From NCBI GenBank assembly GCA_023053545.1, contig JAKZAN010000002.1, forward strand, positions 3,518,375 through 3,582,374: a DNA stretch of 64,000 nucleotides. Direction: 5' to 3'. The notes under the pieces are model-generated. The model did no database searches. It saw only the letters and a list, made by a program, of their open reading frames with translations, and was not told the origin of the DNA. Each line of letters begins with the position of its first letter. The first letter of the stretch is position 1. The position numbers and the translations under genes were made by a program. Positions 26,182 to 35,842 of the stretch are shown here, one piece after another. This stretch comes from Lepidurus packardi (taxonomy: Eukaryota > Arthropoda > Branchiopoda > Notostraca > Triopsidae).

Positions 26182-26382
26182 TTACAAAGTAGCTGAGTTT
26201 TTGGTTACTTTCGCTTGTAGATCCTGCATTTCTGCCATTAACTGTCTGGCTTCACTCTGGAAAGCTGGAGATTTATGACGAGAAGTAGTAGTTTTGCTGG
26301 GTTTCTCCTTTTCATTGTTGTCTGGGCGACTCTGCGATGGACGGCCGTAGATTGTTGTCACTATTTCAAGCTCACGAGGCAT
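26182..26382 (-). CDS. Small uncharacterised protein, 66 aa
   Basis: This is a genuine ATG-initiated single-exon frame encoding a hydrophilic peptide. It is basic and Ser/Thr-rich in the middle (KPSKTTTSRHKSP) and ends in a short amphipathic helix (RQLMAEMQDLQAKV). There is no signal peptide or membrane segment, and I do not recognise a family. Composition and lack of homopolymer bias make it look more protein-like than neighbouring random ORFs. About 95 nt further along the same strand, a second short ATG frame starts (26086) and runs into a good donor (agtg|gtgagt). The transcript may therefore continue, or the second frame may be the true coding start. It is uncertain whether this is a gene. 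Confidence 0.3.
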   Translation of the reverse strand: MPRELEIVTTIYGRPSQSRPDNNEKEKPSKTTTSRHKSPAFQSEARQLMAEMQDLQAKVTKNSATL

Positions 26383-26402
26383 GTTAAAGCTAGGTCGTTA
26401 CA

Positions 26403-28320
26403 CTAAAAATTCACTAATTAAAAACACGTTTAACTGCCCACTTGTTAGTTGCAGGTGGGAAACGGCGCGAAATTGAATCCGGATTTATTTTTCCCTTGCC
26501 AAGGGACAATACTCGCCATCTATTGGATGCATTGCGCGAAACTACGCGCGAAATAGAGTTGCATTGATTTTCTCGAGCTTATGGACAACTCTGCCATCTA
26601 TCAAGTCCAAACAACACAGTTCTTTATCCAATTGATTTTGGGTTAAATACAATTTCACTTTATTTTTCTTCTTGAGTAAGGTAAAGGGGATCTTACGCTT
26701 GTACTGTATACTTGTGACCGAAAAACACAGGATTTTCTATTTTAAAAAAAAGAGTTCTAAATTATCGAGTTCAAGGTCGGCGTCCTTTCACTTTCAAACT
26801 CGCGTGTTTTTCTTTTAATTTAATAAGATACATGGAGAATAAACTCAGGATCAAACAGGTCACAGCATGTCACTTTTTGTCTTTTAATAATGTCTAAATG
26901 TAAATAGTCCGATTTGCGTTAAAAACCCTAAAGCACGAACACCAAAACAGCGTCAACAGCCACCTATTTTTTTTTTTCGTTGTTGCGCTCTGGAGGAGCA
27001 AGCAGCGCGTTCGTCTCGCAGTTCGTCGGTTAAGGTTAAGCTAAGCGCTAGTTTGGCTCCTTTCGGGCTCACTTTACTGGTATCCTGGGGCTTCGTGCAA
27101 GCTCAACCCTGGCCTGTTGTTCCGTTCGCCATGGCAGTGAAGGCGACGTTCATTCTCGATCCGGGATTATCGTGACCATTATGCGGTTAGTTAGCTAATT
27201 TTATTACTGTTTCTTAATTAACTGTACACCTGCATCACCTCACTTCATTAGGAGCTAAATTAAGCCAAAGCTCTTTGTGATTTTCTTGTATCTAGTTGAA
27301 TCCCACACAAAGAAGTTTTTCTTGTCTCTCTCAACTGGCATTGGGAGGCCCATCTTGTTATGTTTTTTTCGTTATTAAGGCCGTAATTTCATTAAATTAT
27401 TCACAATTTAAGCTTTCCTTTTGTCAGCAGATTTGGGAGATTTATTACAGAAATCTTAGAAGTGACGACAAAGTTAAGGGATTTATGTAAAGCACGAAGA
27501 TGGCGAGAGAAACAAAGGGATTTTTGTTTAGTCATACGGATTTCCCATTTGTTCTCGCGTGCTCGCGTCATTGAACCTTTGGGGCTGATGGGGGTTGCCC
27601 AAATAACCCGGGTTATACCCAGGCCAAAATCCGGTCCAATCTAGTTGCCAACCCAGAAAGGAAGGATAGAAAATAAAGGGAAAGGAGGCGTTGCAGTTCT
27701 ATGCCACAGAAAAGACGAGTGTTTCTACCTGATTAAAAAGGAAAGAAAAAGAAGAAATAAAAGATCTCGAACAGAATACTTTTATCTGAGCCTTATCTAT
27801 ACTTAAGCCCCTAATGAGTTAGCACATGATTTATCAAAAACATTTGAAATGGAAATCCATTGCCTTTAGATTAACCATGCAGATTTTTGTTAGCCCTGGA
27901 ATTCTTTGGTTAATTTTCATTGACTAACTTGATATAACTAATTTCAATGTATAGTGAAATTAATTATTTTTATTTTTACTAGGGTCCTTGGGTCAGGCAT
28001 GTGAATTGGAATTTGGGCGGGAGGACTTGGGCTAGCCTTTCGCCCTGGGCTGACCTTTGACCTGGACCGTCATTGATTGTGGGCCCCACCCCCTTTTCCT
28101 AACGGGGTTGACTTGTCTTTTTACCGAACTGCGACTTTTTTTTTAGTAAAAAAAAAAAAAAAAAAAAAACCTTGTTTGCGAAAACTTTTGAAGTTGGAGA
28201 AACGTGAACAGCTGACCGTATCGTATCGATCGCTAAAACCTGAAATTGATGAGTATCAAGCAGTAGTTGTCTACACTTGTACTACGACTTAAAGAAATAG
28301 GAAGGAAAAAAATCGCCATC
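26403..28320. other. Region upstream of Roquin; probable leader exon near 26980-27185
   Basis: A GC-rich stretch at 26980-27185, with a short ATG frame at 27131 and a gt after 27185, looks like a promoter plus a 5' UTR exon. It would probably belong to the plus-strand Roquin gene, whose coding starts 1.1 kb later. No domain-bearing ORF is present. A poly-A-like run lies at 28147-28169. Confidence 0.35.
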
Positions 28321-31300
28321 ATGCCTATCCAAGCACCACAGTGGACAGAATTTCTGTCCTGTCCCATCTGCAGACATGATTTCGATGGCATCCATCGACA
28401 ACCCATCAGCCTTGCTTGTGGGCATACCTTGTGTCGGACCTGCTTAACCAAATTACATCGCAAACAATGCCCCTTTGATCAGGTAAACTATTCGTTTGAC
28501 TACAAAAGGAAAATCAGTTCATCATGAACCAATTTTAGAACTCCGAGTCTGAGGCAAAAAGTCTAGGAAAGAGTTTTTTTTTAAAAAGAGTAAAATTATT
28601 GTTTAGAAAATAATAATAAGTTTTCGACCATTTGCAAGAACTTATTGTGATTTGTTAAAATTATTCGCAAAGAATTGAATCTTTTACAGAACTTTTTAAG
28701 AGTTTAGCTTCCCATATATACAAAGCACGTTTATAAGTTTCTCGAAGAATCAACCCCGAAGTTCGCCCTTTGGCAGAAGAGTAAACAAAACTGTGGATTT
28801 TTTCAAACTACTCTTTTGATTTTCCAGACTTCCGTGAGCGTAGACGCGGAACATTTGCCCGTTAACTCGGCGTTGCTTCTCTTAGTGGGCGTGGTGAATC
28901 CTAGCAGCCCGCCCAATGAAGTCCTAGACGACTCTTTGAGCATTCTGGCTCCTTTAGCCCCCGAAGAACGCGTCTGCTACCAACTAGGCAAGAATTGCGT
29001 GGATGAATTAGCGCTTTTTCTCAAACCATTCTCGGGCGGGAGTTTGGTCTCCCATTGTCCCTTATCTGGGCAGATGCTCTCTCGTCCAATGCAGCGGAAG
29101 CTGGTCACCTTAGTCACCTGTCAGCTCGCGGAAGCTGAAGGCCGCGCTAGAGCCGTGAGAGCCGCTAGATCCTTGGGCGAGCGCACTGTCACAGAGTTGA
29201 TTCTACAGCACCAAAATCCCCAACAACTCTCAGCGAATCTCTGGGCTGCAGTACGAGCTCGCGGCTGTCAATTCCTGGGACCAGCCATGCAAGAAGAAGT
29301 ATTGCGCTTGGTTCTTTTGGCACTGGAAGACGGATCGGCCCTTTCACGAAAGGTGTTGGTCATGTTTGTGGTCCAGCGCTTGGAACCGCACTTCCCACAA
29401 GCATCCAAGACTAGTATTGGTCACGTGGTCCAGCTGTTGTACCGGGCATCATGTTTCAAAGTCTCAAAACGCGAAGGCGATTCTTCGTTGATGCAATTGA
29501 AGGAGGAATTCAGGACATATGACGCACTAAGGAGGGAACACGATGCGCAAATCGTGCAGATCGCGACAGAGGCGGGGCTGAGGATAGCTCCGGATCAATG
29601 GTCGTCGCTGTTGTATGGGGATACCGCCCACAAATCTCATATGCAAAGTATCATCGATAAGTTGCAAACGCCGCAATCGTTTGCGCAGTCAGTGCAAGAA
29701 CTGGTCATAGCTTTGCAAAGAACGGGCGATCCGGGGAACTTGTCCAGTTTGAGGCAGAGTTTGGAGCTACTGGCCGGTCTGGATCCTAGCCCCGAGGCGC
29801 CAGTACCCACTTGGACGGAATGCGAAGCCGCCTTAGAGGCCGCCAAACTCGTGGTGAGAGGTTTGGTGGATTTTGTCAGCATCCATGGCAATAGGGGCGC
29901 GAATCGAGCACCCGAAGTTAACCACGCCCACAGCGCCAAGTACAAAACGAGTCTCTGTAGGGATCTGCTGAGAGGGGGATGTCCTCGTGGAGTGAATTGC
30001 ACTTTTGCGCATTCGGAAGAAGAATTGGACAGGTACCGGTAAGTTTTTATTTGTCTGGACATCTTAAAGGGCAAGTAAGGTTTCAAACGGAAAATATGTT
30101 ATATAACAGACCAATTTACATGTTTTGTTGGGCCTATTCCGCTTAATAATTAATTACTCAGTTAATATGAAGAGCTGAAATACGGGTTTTTCAGCCAGAA
30201 CATTTAATTTGCTTTGTTCTGTAACATTTTCTTTTTATTTCGAAAACGTATTCCCCTAAGGTTCATTAGTTTTGGTAATTATGGAAAGAGCCATTGTTGC
30301 TTGACACTATTTTTGGGATTAACGGAATTTGGGTAGTCCTTCGTATTTCCAGTGTAATGTAGGCTATAGCATGAGTTCGTAACTTGCTGCTAAATTTGAA
30401 TTAAGGCTCCCGCATATCTTAGCTTATTGATGGGGAAAGTCACAGTTGGCGCTGCTGTTTGTTATTGTTTTGCGAAAGCCTTGCGTAAGAAAATAATAAA
30501 AAAAAAAAAAAAAGCTAAATGCCGGCGAAGTTTCTGCGCTTGTTTCGCTTCTGAAAGTGCAACTTGTCACCACAAATTGCTGTTACAACACAATGTCCCA
30601 AATCTAGTCGTTAAACTTTCGGTACAAGACTTCTCAAAAACGGCTTGTCAGATTTGAAAGCAATCTAAAAGAAAAGTTTTCTTTTGTTAGTAGCCAGTGC
30701 ACAATCAAAGGATAGATTTTTAGGTAACGCATTTCTTGTAGTTGCAAATATCATTTGCATGTTGCTAATTATTACTCTTTGGAAAAAATTTCTATTGGCT
30801 GTGCACTGCCTGTTAGCAAGCTCAAGGTAACTGTCAAAGACTTTTCAGGAAATTTACTGATTTTCTCAAAAAGTTGTGCCGAAATTCCCATGCTAACCGC
30901 CTATACCAAGCTAAGGTATACGGGGCCTTAATTCAATGAAATGGCTGCATTAGTTAAGGTAAATTGATTAAATTAAGCTTAGATAGTTATGGGGTACAAG
31001 GTAGTCTTCTAGACAGCGAAGTTATTAAAATGTGTATACAGTTTTCATAACATGTTGTCTTTTGTAAACAGGGCGCGGCACAGGAAGAATTCCGGCAAAA
31101 ATGGTTCATGTAAGAACGGAGATTTGCTGGGATCCCAGGACGATTTAATGGGTCTAGATATGAAACACGACGATTCCTTTTATTTGGCGCTCAGCGGAGG
31201 CGATATGGGTATAACCACGCCCCCTAATGGCCGCCGAGGGGTGGTAGGTGGGCCACCTTATCCTCCTTCCGCCTACCCAACCTCCTTGTATCCATTACCG

Positions 31301-32254
31301 TATGGTAACGTACTGGGTCCCATGTACGGCGCTCCCGTACCGCCCCAACCCGAGTACGCCATGCCCGCCCCTACGCCATTAGTGGATTTACGACCCATGG
31401 AAACGGCCCGTTCGGTGCCTGTGACGCTTTCGTCCGACACGCAAAGTCTGCTTGCCTTACAGCATCGGAAACAAGAGATTCTATTCCGCTTAGACCAAAT
31501 GAAACAAGACAAAAGCCGCGCGGCGCTTTACTCGGTTTGGAACGGCCGTTCCGCGCATGTGCCGTCTGGAATGGTGCCCAACACGACCCAACACTCGGCC
31601 ACTGGCATGTACGGGCCCCGGAATCGTTCTTCAGGCTCGCTGTTGGATGACGACGACGTCATACCCTTTGATCCGCCCTTTGTGTCCAAATATGGACCCA
31701 TTTCGCGGAATCCCAAGATGATTCTGCGGCCTACTGATCCGGTACAAGTCTCGTCCCCTTTCGGGGACTCGGTGATCTCGACGCCGATGAGTCGCCGCCC
31801 CCTAATCTCTACCGGACCGGTTCCCACATGGTCCGAACCGAATGCGCCGCGCTATTTTGACTCCTCCCGTGCGGGAATGGTGGCAATGAGCGAATCGGAG
31901 CAGATGAAGCTGGAATTGGAATCGTTGAAGAAGCAGATTGATGATTTAAAGATGGCGACCAGGAGCGGAGCTGCGGCGCAGCTGTTCAGTGAAGGAGATC
32001 GTCTAGCACAGGAGTTAAGGCATATTGAGCAGAATATTCAGGAAAAGGAACGCGTTTTGATGATGCGGGTCAATAGTGGTCATAACCTCGCCCGGAAACG
32101 AAGGAATGCGGACGCGGGCTGGGGGTTGGACGACTGGGAATCGGATATGATGGTCATGGCAAGTTCGGAGGACGATGAAGAAGACAAAGGCATAGCCTCA
32201 GGCATGCGAGAACTTGAGTTGCGCTTGCAACATGAATTAGAAGAACAGGAGTGA
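28321..32254 (+). CDS. RC3H: Roquin: RING/ROQ/CCCH RNA-binding E3 ligase, 851 aa
   Basis: Three coding exons fit: 28321-28482, 28828-30038 and 31072-32254 (2556 nt). The start follows a good context (gccatcATG). Residues 14-52 form the RING finger ([21 protein letters not shown]). Residues 80 to about 400 cover the helical ROQ region, which in this family binds stem-loop decay elements in mRNA 3' UTRs. About 430-448 form the CCCH finger ([19 protein letters not shown]). The rest is Pro-rich, with a coiled coil near 730-785 ([15 protein letters not shown]). The family recruits the CCR4-NOT deadenylase and represses inflammatory and other mRNAs in the cytoplasm and P-bodies. The first finger spacing is C-x7-C, shorter than the usual x8. 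The stop codon overlaps a possible donor (gga|gtgagt), so a longer C-terminus through a further exon is possible. Intron 2 holds an inverted-repeat element. Confidence 0.92.
30401..30931 (-). repeat. Inverted-repeat DNA element (MITE-like), copy 2, reverse orientation
   Basis: The ends are ttaaggctcccgc and ggtatacggggccttaa. The interior is the reverse complement of the copies at 13228 and 60110: its right end reads tgctaaccgcctataccaag, matching their left ends reversed. It lies in Roquin intron 2. The terminal palindrome extends to ttgaattaaggc/gccttaattcaa. Confidence 0.85.
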
Positions 32255-33324
32255 GTGACCTGGCAAAACTTGGGTGCAAATCGTGTTTGTTTTGGTTTCT
32301 GGCCAATTTGGGTGAAGAAAAAACTCGAAAAGTTCTTTGCTGTCTCTAAGGGATGAGTTTAAGATTAACCTTCAGACTAAATATTGTTAGGAATTTACTT
32401 GGCTGACTAAAATTTTGGGAGCGCTCTTTTCTTGGCCATTTTTTTTTTTAATGCTAAAATAATTTCGGGGTGAAAGAACGCAAATGTTTCCTCTATGATG
32501 TGTTCAGGGTTTGGGAGTTTTTCCAACTTTTCCTATTATTTTTTTTTTTTAAATCTTCAAAACTGGTTTGTTTACGTACTTGCAAAACCCTGCCCTCTAG
32601 GGACCTTTTATTTACTTTTTAACTAACGGTTTAGCGTTTGGATTTTTTTCTTCTTTTTTGGTTTTGTTTTTGGGGTTTTCATTTCAGTTGTTTATAATGT
32701 CTCATTTTCTTAATTCCTTTCCCGTGTTCTTTGGAATGCATTATATTAATGCGAGTTATGTCCTTATTGGCCCTGGGATGCTTTGAATGACGTTGCTAAC
32801 TCAAATTGTGCCCATTTATTGGCTTTTTTTTGCGTGTGGTGGTCAAAAGTAACAAGTTTAGTTACAATTTTTTCTGGTTGCAAACAAAAACAAATTCATT
32901 AGGAAATAACATTGTATCCTCTTACAGCAATGGAAAACGACCGTGTTTGTTTGTGTGGGGGCTTGGAAAATTTTCAAGTTTCAAATGATTCGTGAAGGCG
33001 AAAGCGCGATTTGTTCATAAAATAATTGACCCGATATTACCCAAGAAAGACAAAACAGACAGGTACTGAAAATAATGTCGAAAAAGCTTACACATTATTT
33101 GTAAATATTTTGTGACGTTTTGGATTGTGTTTGATCTGGAATCCTAACGAATCTTTCATCTTACCGGCTTTGGAATTTCAGACATTAATTAGCCAAATTT
33201 AATAATAAAATGAAGATCGGAATTTTCTATAAGGAACGAAAGGCATAGTATTTTCGAATTGGGTAAAATTTGAAAGAGCTGTAGTATAATTCTCACAAAC
33301 CGCCTTACTTGTTGACCCTGGTCT
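32255..33324. other. Roquin 3' UTR and convergent intergenic DNA
   Basis: No coding frame with a domain is present. Acceptor-like sites at 32686 and 32927 could belong to an extra Roquin exon. The Roquin transcript probably ends just after the aataaa at 33204, only about 100 bp from the end of the opposite-strand METTL6/snoRNA unit. Confidence 0.5.
33204..33209 (+). terminator. Polyadenylation signal, probably Roquin
   Basis: AATAAA lies on the plus strand about 950 nt after the Roquin stop. It is the first canonical signal I found downstream. Confidence 0.4.
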
Positions 33325-33345
33325 TCTTTCTCAGGTTGGCCTTTC

Positions 33346-33351
33346 TTTATT
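33346..33351 (-). terminator. Polyadenylation signal of the METTL6-snoRNA unit
   Basis: AATAAA on the minus strand, about 257 nt into the last exon of the host unit. It is convergent with the Roquin signal. Confidence 0.5.
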
Positions 33352-33683
33352 ACAACCACGGGTCCAAAGATCTATCTTATCTTCTCAAGACTCGACAGAA
33401 CATTTTTAAACCATTCCTCACAATCTAGTTTCTTCGACTACAAAAGTAAGATTCAATTCCATCTACCAAAGTAATCCCAATGCCTTCGAAGCTAAGAAAA
33501 TAAACGAGAGCAAATTCGGAAACTAACGGCATGTATTTTCTTGAAATTATACAACTGAACGCCTCCTCTGCAGTTCCTTTTGCAGAAATGCTGTAATACC
33601 TTAAATTCCTATAAAGGAAGAAGGAAATCTTAATTTAGTTCTCTTTTCTCAAGGTAAAACAAGGATGTAAAGTTTCTTTGTCC

Positions 33684-33768
33684 TTCTCAGTTTAAGTTCG
33701 GTAGGTGGTAAAGATTGTCGTCATCCATTCATAGTCGAGAGTAGCAAATAAGCAACATCATTGCACTT
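33684..33768 (-). ncRNA. C/D-box snoRNA, U76/SNORD76-like, copy b (intron 6)
   Basis: On the minus strand, box C is atgatgt (33761-33755) and box D is ctga (33690-33687), with an internal C'-like ggatgacg. The segment tatttgctactct before the D' position can pair with the conserved 28S rRNA motif agtagcaaata. The stretch accacctaccgaactt before box D is shared exactly with copy a in the previous intron. As I recall it, human SNORD76 has the same tttatttgctactcttgag block. Its role would be to guide 2'-O-methylation of 28S rRNA in the nucleolus. Confidence 0.75.
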
Positions 33769-33919
33769 AAGAAATCACAAAATTTTTAGATTATCTCACC
33801 TTGTGAACACGTCAGCTCAACTCAAAAATAAACGACGGCTTCGCACAGAGTCTAAATATAAACAACGCTAATTAAACAAAAGGTACCACAAATTAAACAA
33901 AGGCTTATTTGAATTGTTT

Positions 33920-33998
33920 TATCTCAGTTAAAAGTTCGGTAGGTGGTAAATGTTGTCATCATTTGACCTCAAGAGTAGCAAATAAAAGCATCACTGAA
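33920..33998 (-). ncRNA. C/D-box snoRNA, U76/SNORD76-like, copy a (intron 5)
   Basis: On the minus strand, box C is gtgatgc (33994-33988), C' is aatgatgac (33963-33955) and box D is ctga (33927-33924). It shares ttatttgctactct and accacctaccgaactt with copy b about 235 bp downstream, while the rest differs. The two look like an old duplication of snoRNA plus flanking exon, kept by selection on the guide segments. The box C deviates at its last base. Confidence 0.75.
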
Positions 33999-34199
33999 AA
34001 CCAAAACTTCGTGTCTCGTAGAAAAGCTTAAAAATACACACCTTAGCTTAACTAGCTACGAAACGACCCCAGTTTGTTTCAAATTCCAAATCGTTGATAA
34101 ATCCTTGAAGTCGAAACCTAAAAGGAAACAGACATACGTAAGTTAAAAATGTTATCGATTAACGAGAAAGTTCAAGTTAGGAACTTAAAAGAATGGCTT

Positions 34200-34282
34200 T
34201 CTTGAGTCAGACGAAGTGTGCGTGTGTTTATTTAAACCCAGATTTCACTCAGGCATCGGAAGGGATTTCTCATCATTCAAAA
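34200..34282 (-). ncRNA. C/D-box snoRNA candidate (intron 4), target unknown
   Basis: On the minus strand, box C is a perfect atgatga (34276-34270), D' is ctga (34252-34249) and D is ctga (34210-34207). The flanks ggcttttga and tcaagaaagcc can pair as a terminal stem. The candidate guides atcccttccgatgc (before D') and cacacttcgt (before D) matched no rRNA segment that I could recall. Confidence 0.6.
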
Positions 34283-34451
34283 GCCACTCTTTTCACAAAA
34301 CAATAAAAGAAAATCTTACTTCGGTAGTTTTGATTTCATCAAGTCTGGCCCAGGCGTTCAAATTTTCGCTGTCCATTCCTGTAATTTTCCAAAGAAAGTG
34401 AGGATTAAAAATGGGAAATTCACGCTTAATCAAAGTTTGAGTATAAATATT

Positions 34452-34528
34452 TCAATTCAGATAGGAGCGAAAGACATAAATGCTACAAATTTCACGAATT
34501 TTCAAAGAAGTTCCTGTCATCAGATTGA
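34452..34528 (-). ncRNA. C/D-box snoRNA, U80/SNORD80-like (intron 3)
   Basis: On the minus strand, box C is ctgatga (34523-34517) and box D is ctga (34460-34457). The guide just before box D, gtctttcgctcctat, is complementary to the conserved 28S segment ataggRgcgaaagac (R = A or G). It equals the U80 guide apart from a possible C/T. In vertebrates U80 directs a 28S ribose methylation (human G1612, from memory). Confidence 0.8.
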
Positions 34529-34690
34529 ATTACCAAACCATTTAGTTAATATTAAAATTCTTACCTTCAGTTTTTAAGCAGTATATGTCGTGGCACATCT
34601 GAAAATCGCTTTGTCCGGGTCAAAATCTGCACAAAATAGAGAAAATTAACCTTCAGAACTTTAGCTTTTAAATTACTAGTTATTAATTAA

Positions 34691-34755
34691 GAATTCAGAA
34701 ATGCGAAATTTTCTCAATCAAGAATATCAGTTGACCTATGCAACCATCATTATAA
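34691..34755 (-). ncRNA. C/D-box snoRNA, possibly U77/SNORD77-like (intron 2)
   Basis: On the minus strand, box C is atgatgg (34750-34744), D' is ctga (34730-34727) and D is ctga (34698-34695). The stretch tatgatggttgcatag matches my memory of the 5' half of human U77, and the D' guide reads gttgcataggtcaa. Two bases differ from the mammalian guide, so confirming the target needs the 28S rRNA of this species. Confidence 0.6.
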
Positions 34756-34901
34756 CTAAACATTATTAATAATCCTTTAAAACTTACCCAAGGAAATTCC
34801 TTCACTCTTTACTCGTCATCGTAACTCCAAACCTGTTGAAAAGAAAGTGATTAGCCAACTTGAACCTCAAGGTAGTTATTCATATTTGAGAACTTTTAAT
34901 T

Positions 34902-34970
34902 GTTTCAGCTAGAGCTAATACGATATACATCAAGGATTTCAGAGAGATTCCCAAAAAAATCATCATATTA
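34902..34970 (-). ncRNA. C/D-box snoRNA, U44/SNORD44-like (intron 1)
   Basis: On the minus strand, box C is atgatga (34966-34960), D' is ctga (34942-34939) and box D is ctga (34908-34905). The guide before box D is gtattagctctag, a 13-nt perfect complement of the near-universal 18S rRNA segment ctagagctaatac. Counting five bases from box D points to the adenine known as human 18S A166, which is the U44 target. It lies in the first intron after the METTL6 stop codon. Confidence 0.85.
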
Positions 34971-35011
34971 AAAAATTCCGAGATAAAAAAAATCAGAAAA
35001 TTAGCTTACTT

Positions 35012-35842
35012 TTAAGCAGGCTTCCTAAACTGGCCTTGAACGAAGATCCGAAGCTCATCTACGCCTTCTTTCTTGTTAATCGTCCTGCGCTGGACATAAT
35101 TGCAACTTTCCGAGTGAAAGCCAGCGTTGCTGACTAATCTGAACATTTCTTCAGTCGTAAAGAAGTATGAGCGAGTTCCGTCTTGCCTCACGTAAAAATT
35201 ATCGCCTAGTTTACTACCATGGCCAAAGCGAATCTGTGCCATATCGTTGAGGCCATAATCTCGGAAGATAAGCAGACCTCCCGGCTTCAAAATGTGGAAA
35301 ATGTTAGACAGGGCGGGTGCAAATTTGTCGGGGTGAATGGCTGAGAGGACGAAGATGAGACTCGCGACGTCGACTGTCGCTTCTGGTGGCAGTAGCGACC
35401 GGAAATCGCGTGTTGTTATGTCTGCCACGAAAGCGTGAATGCGGTTTGAGTCGAATTGTGGGTTTTGCTGGACCAAATCGATGGCGCGAGGCGAAAAATC
35501 ACATGCAAAGACTCGCCAATTGAGCCCTTCTTCTAATAATGGGTAGAAGAAGTTGCCTACGCCACAACCGACTTCAAGAAGCGCTTTTTCTTGAGTTGCA
35601 GGGAGATTGGCGAGTGCTGTGAACTCGCGGATGGTCCAATGACGATCTCGGAAAAAACGTGCTTCGTTGCGTTTGTAGAAAACGTCCCAGTTTTTGCGAG
35701 CTTCTGTTTCAAACTTACGTTGCTTAAATTCCGAGACGATTGAAGAGTTTTGCTTCTGGAGTTTGACTTCTTCTTCTGGACTAAGAGCCCGGAGAGATGA
35801 ACAGGGAAGATGGTGTTCGTTTTCCATTGCTTGTGAAGCCAT
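35012..35842 (-). CDS. METTL6: tRNA N3-methylcytidine methyltransferase METTL6, 276 aa
   Basis: The coding region lies in one exon. The first ATG (35842) follows a 5' UTR intron (35955-35890). The N-terminus has the METTL2/6/8 motif KNWDVFYKRN followed by FFRDRHWTIREF. The SAM-binding glycine loop is LLEVGCGVGNFFYPLL near residue 100. FACDFSPRAIDLV and LIFVLSAIHPDKF continue the class I methyltransferase fold, and ILKPGGLLIFRDYG forms the later strand. The length suits METTL6, which in other animals makes m3C at position 32 of tRNA-Ser with seryl-tRNA synthetase. The stop is followed two bases later by a splice donor leading into the snoRNA introns, so the mature mRNA has up to six exon junctions after the stop. 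The gene is divergent from HSPA5. Confidence 0.92.
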   Translation of the reverse strand: MASQAMENEHHLPCSSLRALSPEEEVKLQKQNSSIVSEFKQRKFETEARKNWDVFYKRNEARFFRDRHWTIREFTALANLPATQEKALLEVGCGVGNFFYPLLEEGLNWRVFACDFSPRAIDLVQQNPQFDSNRIHAFVADITTRDFRSLLPPEATVDVASLIFVLSAIHPDKFAPALSNIFHILKPGGLLIFRDYGLNDMAQIRFGHGSKLGDNFYVRQDGTRSYFFTTEEMFRLVSNAGFHSESCNYVQRRTINKKEGVDELRIFVQGQFRKPA

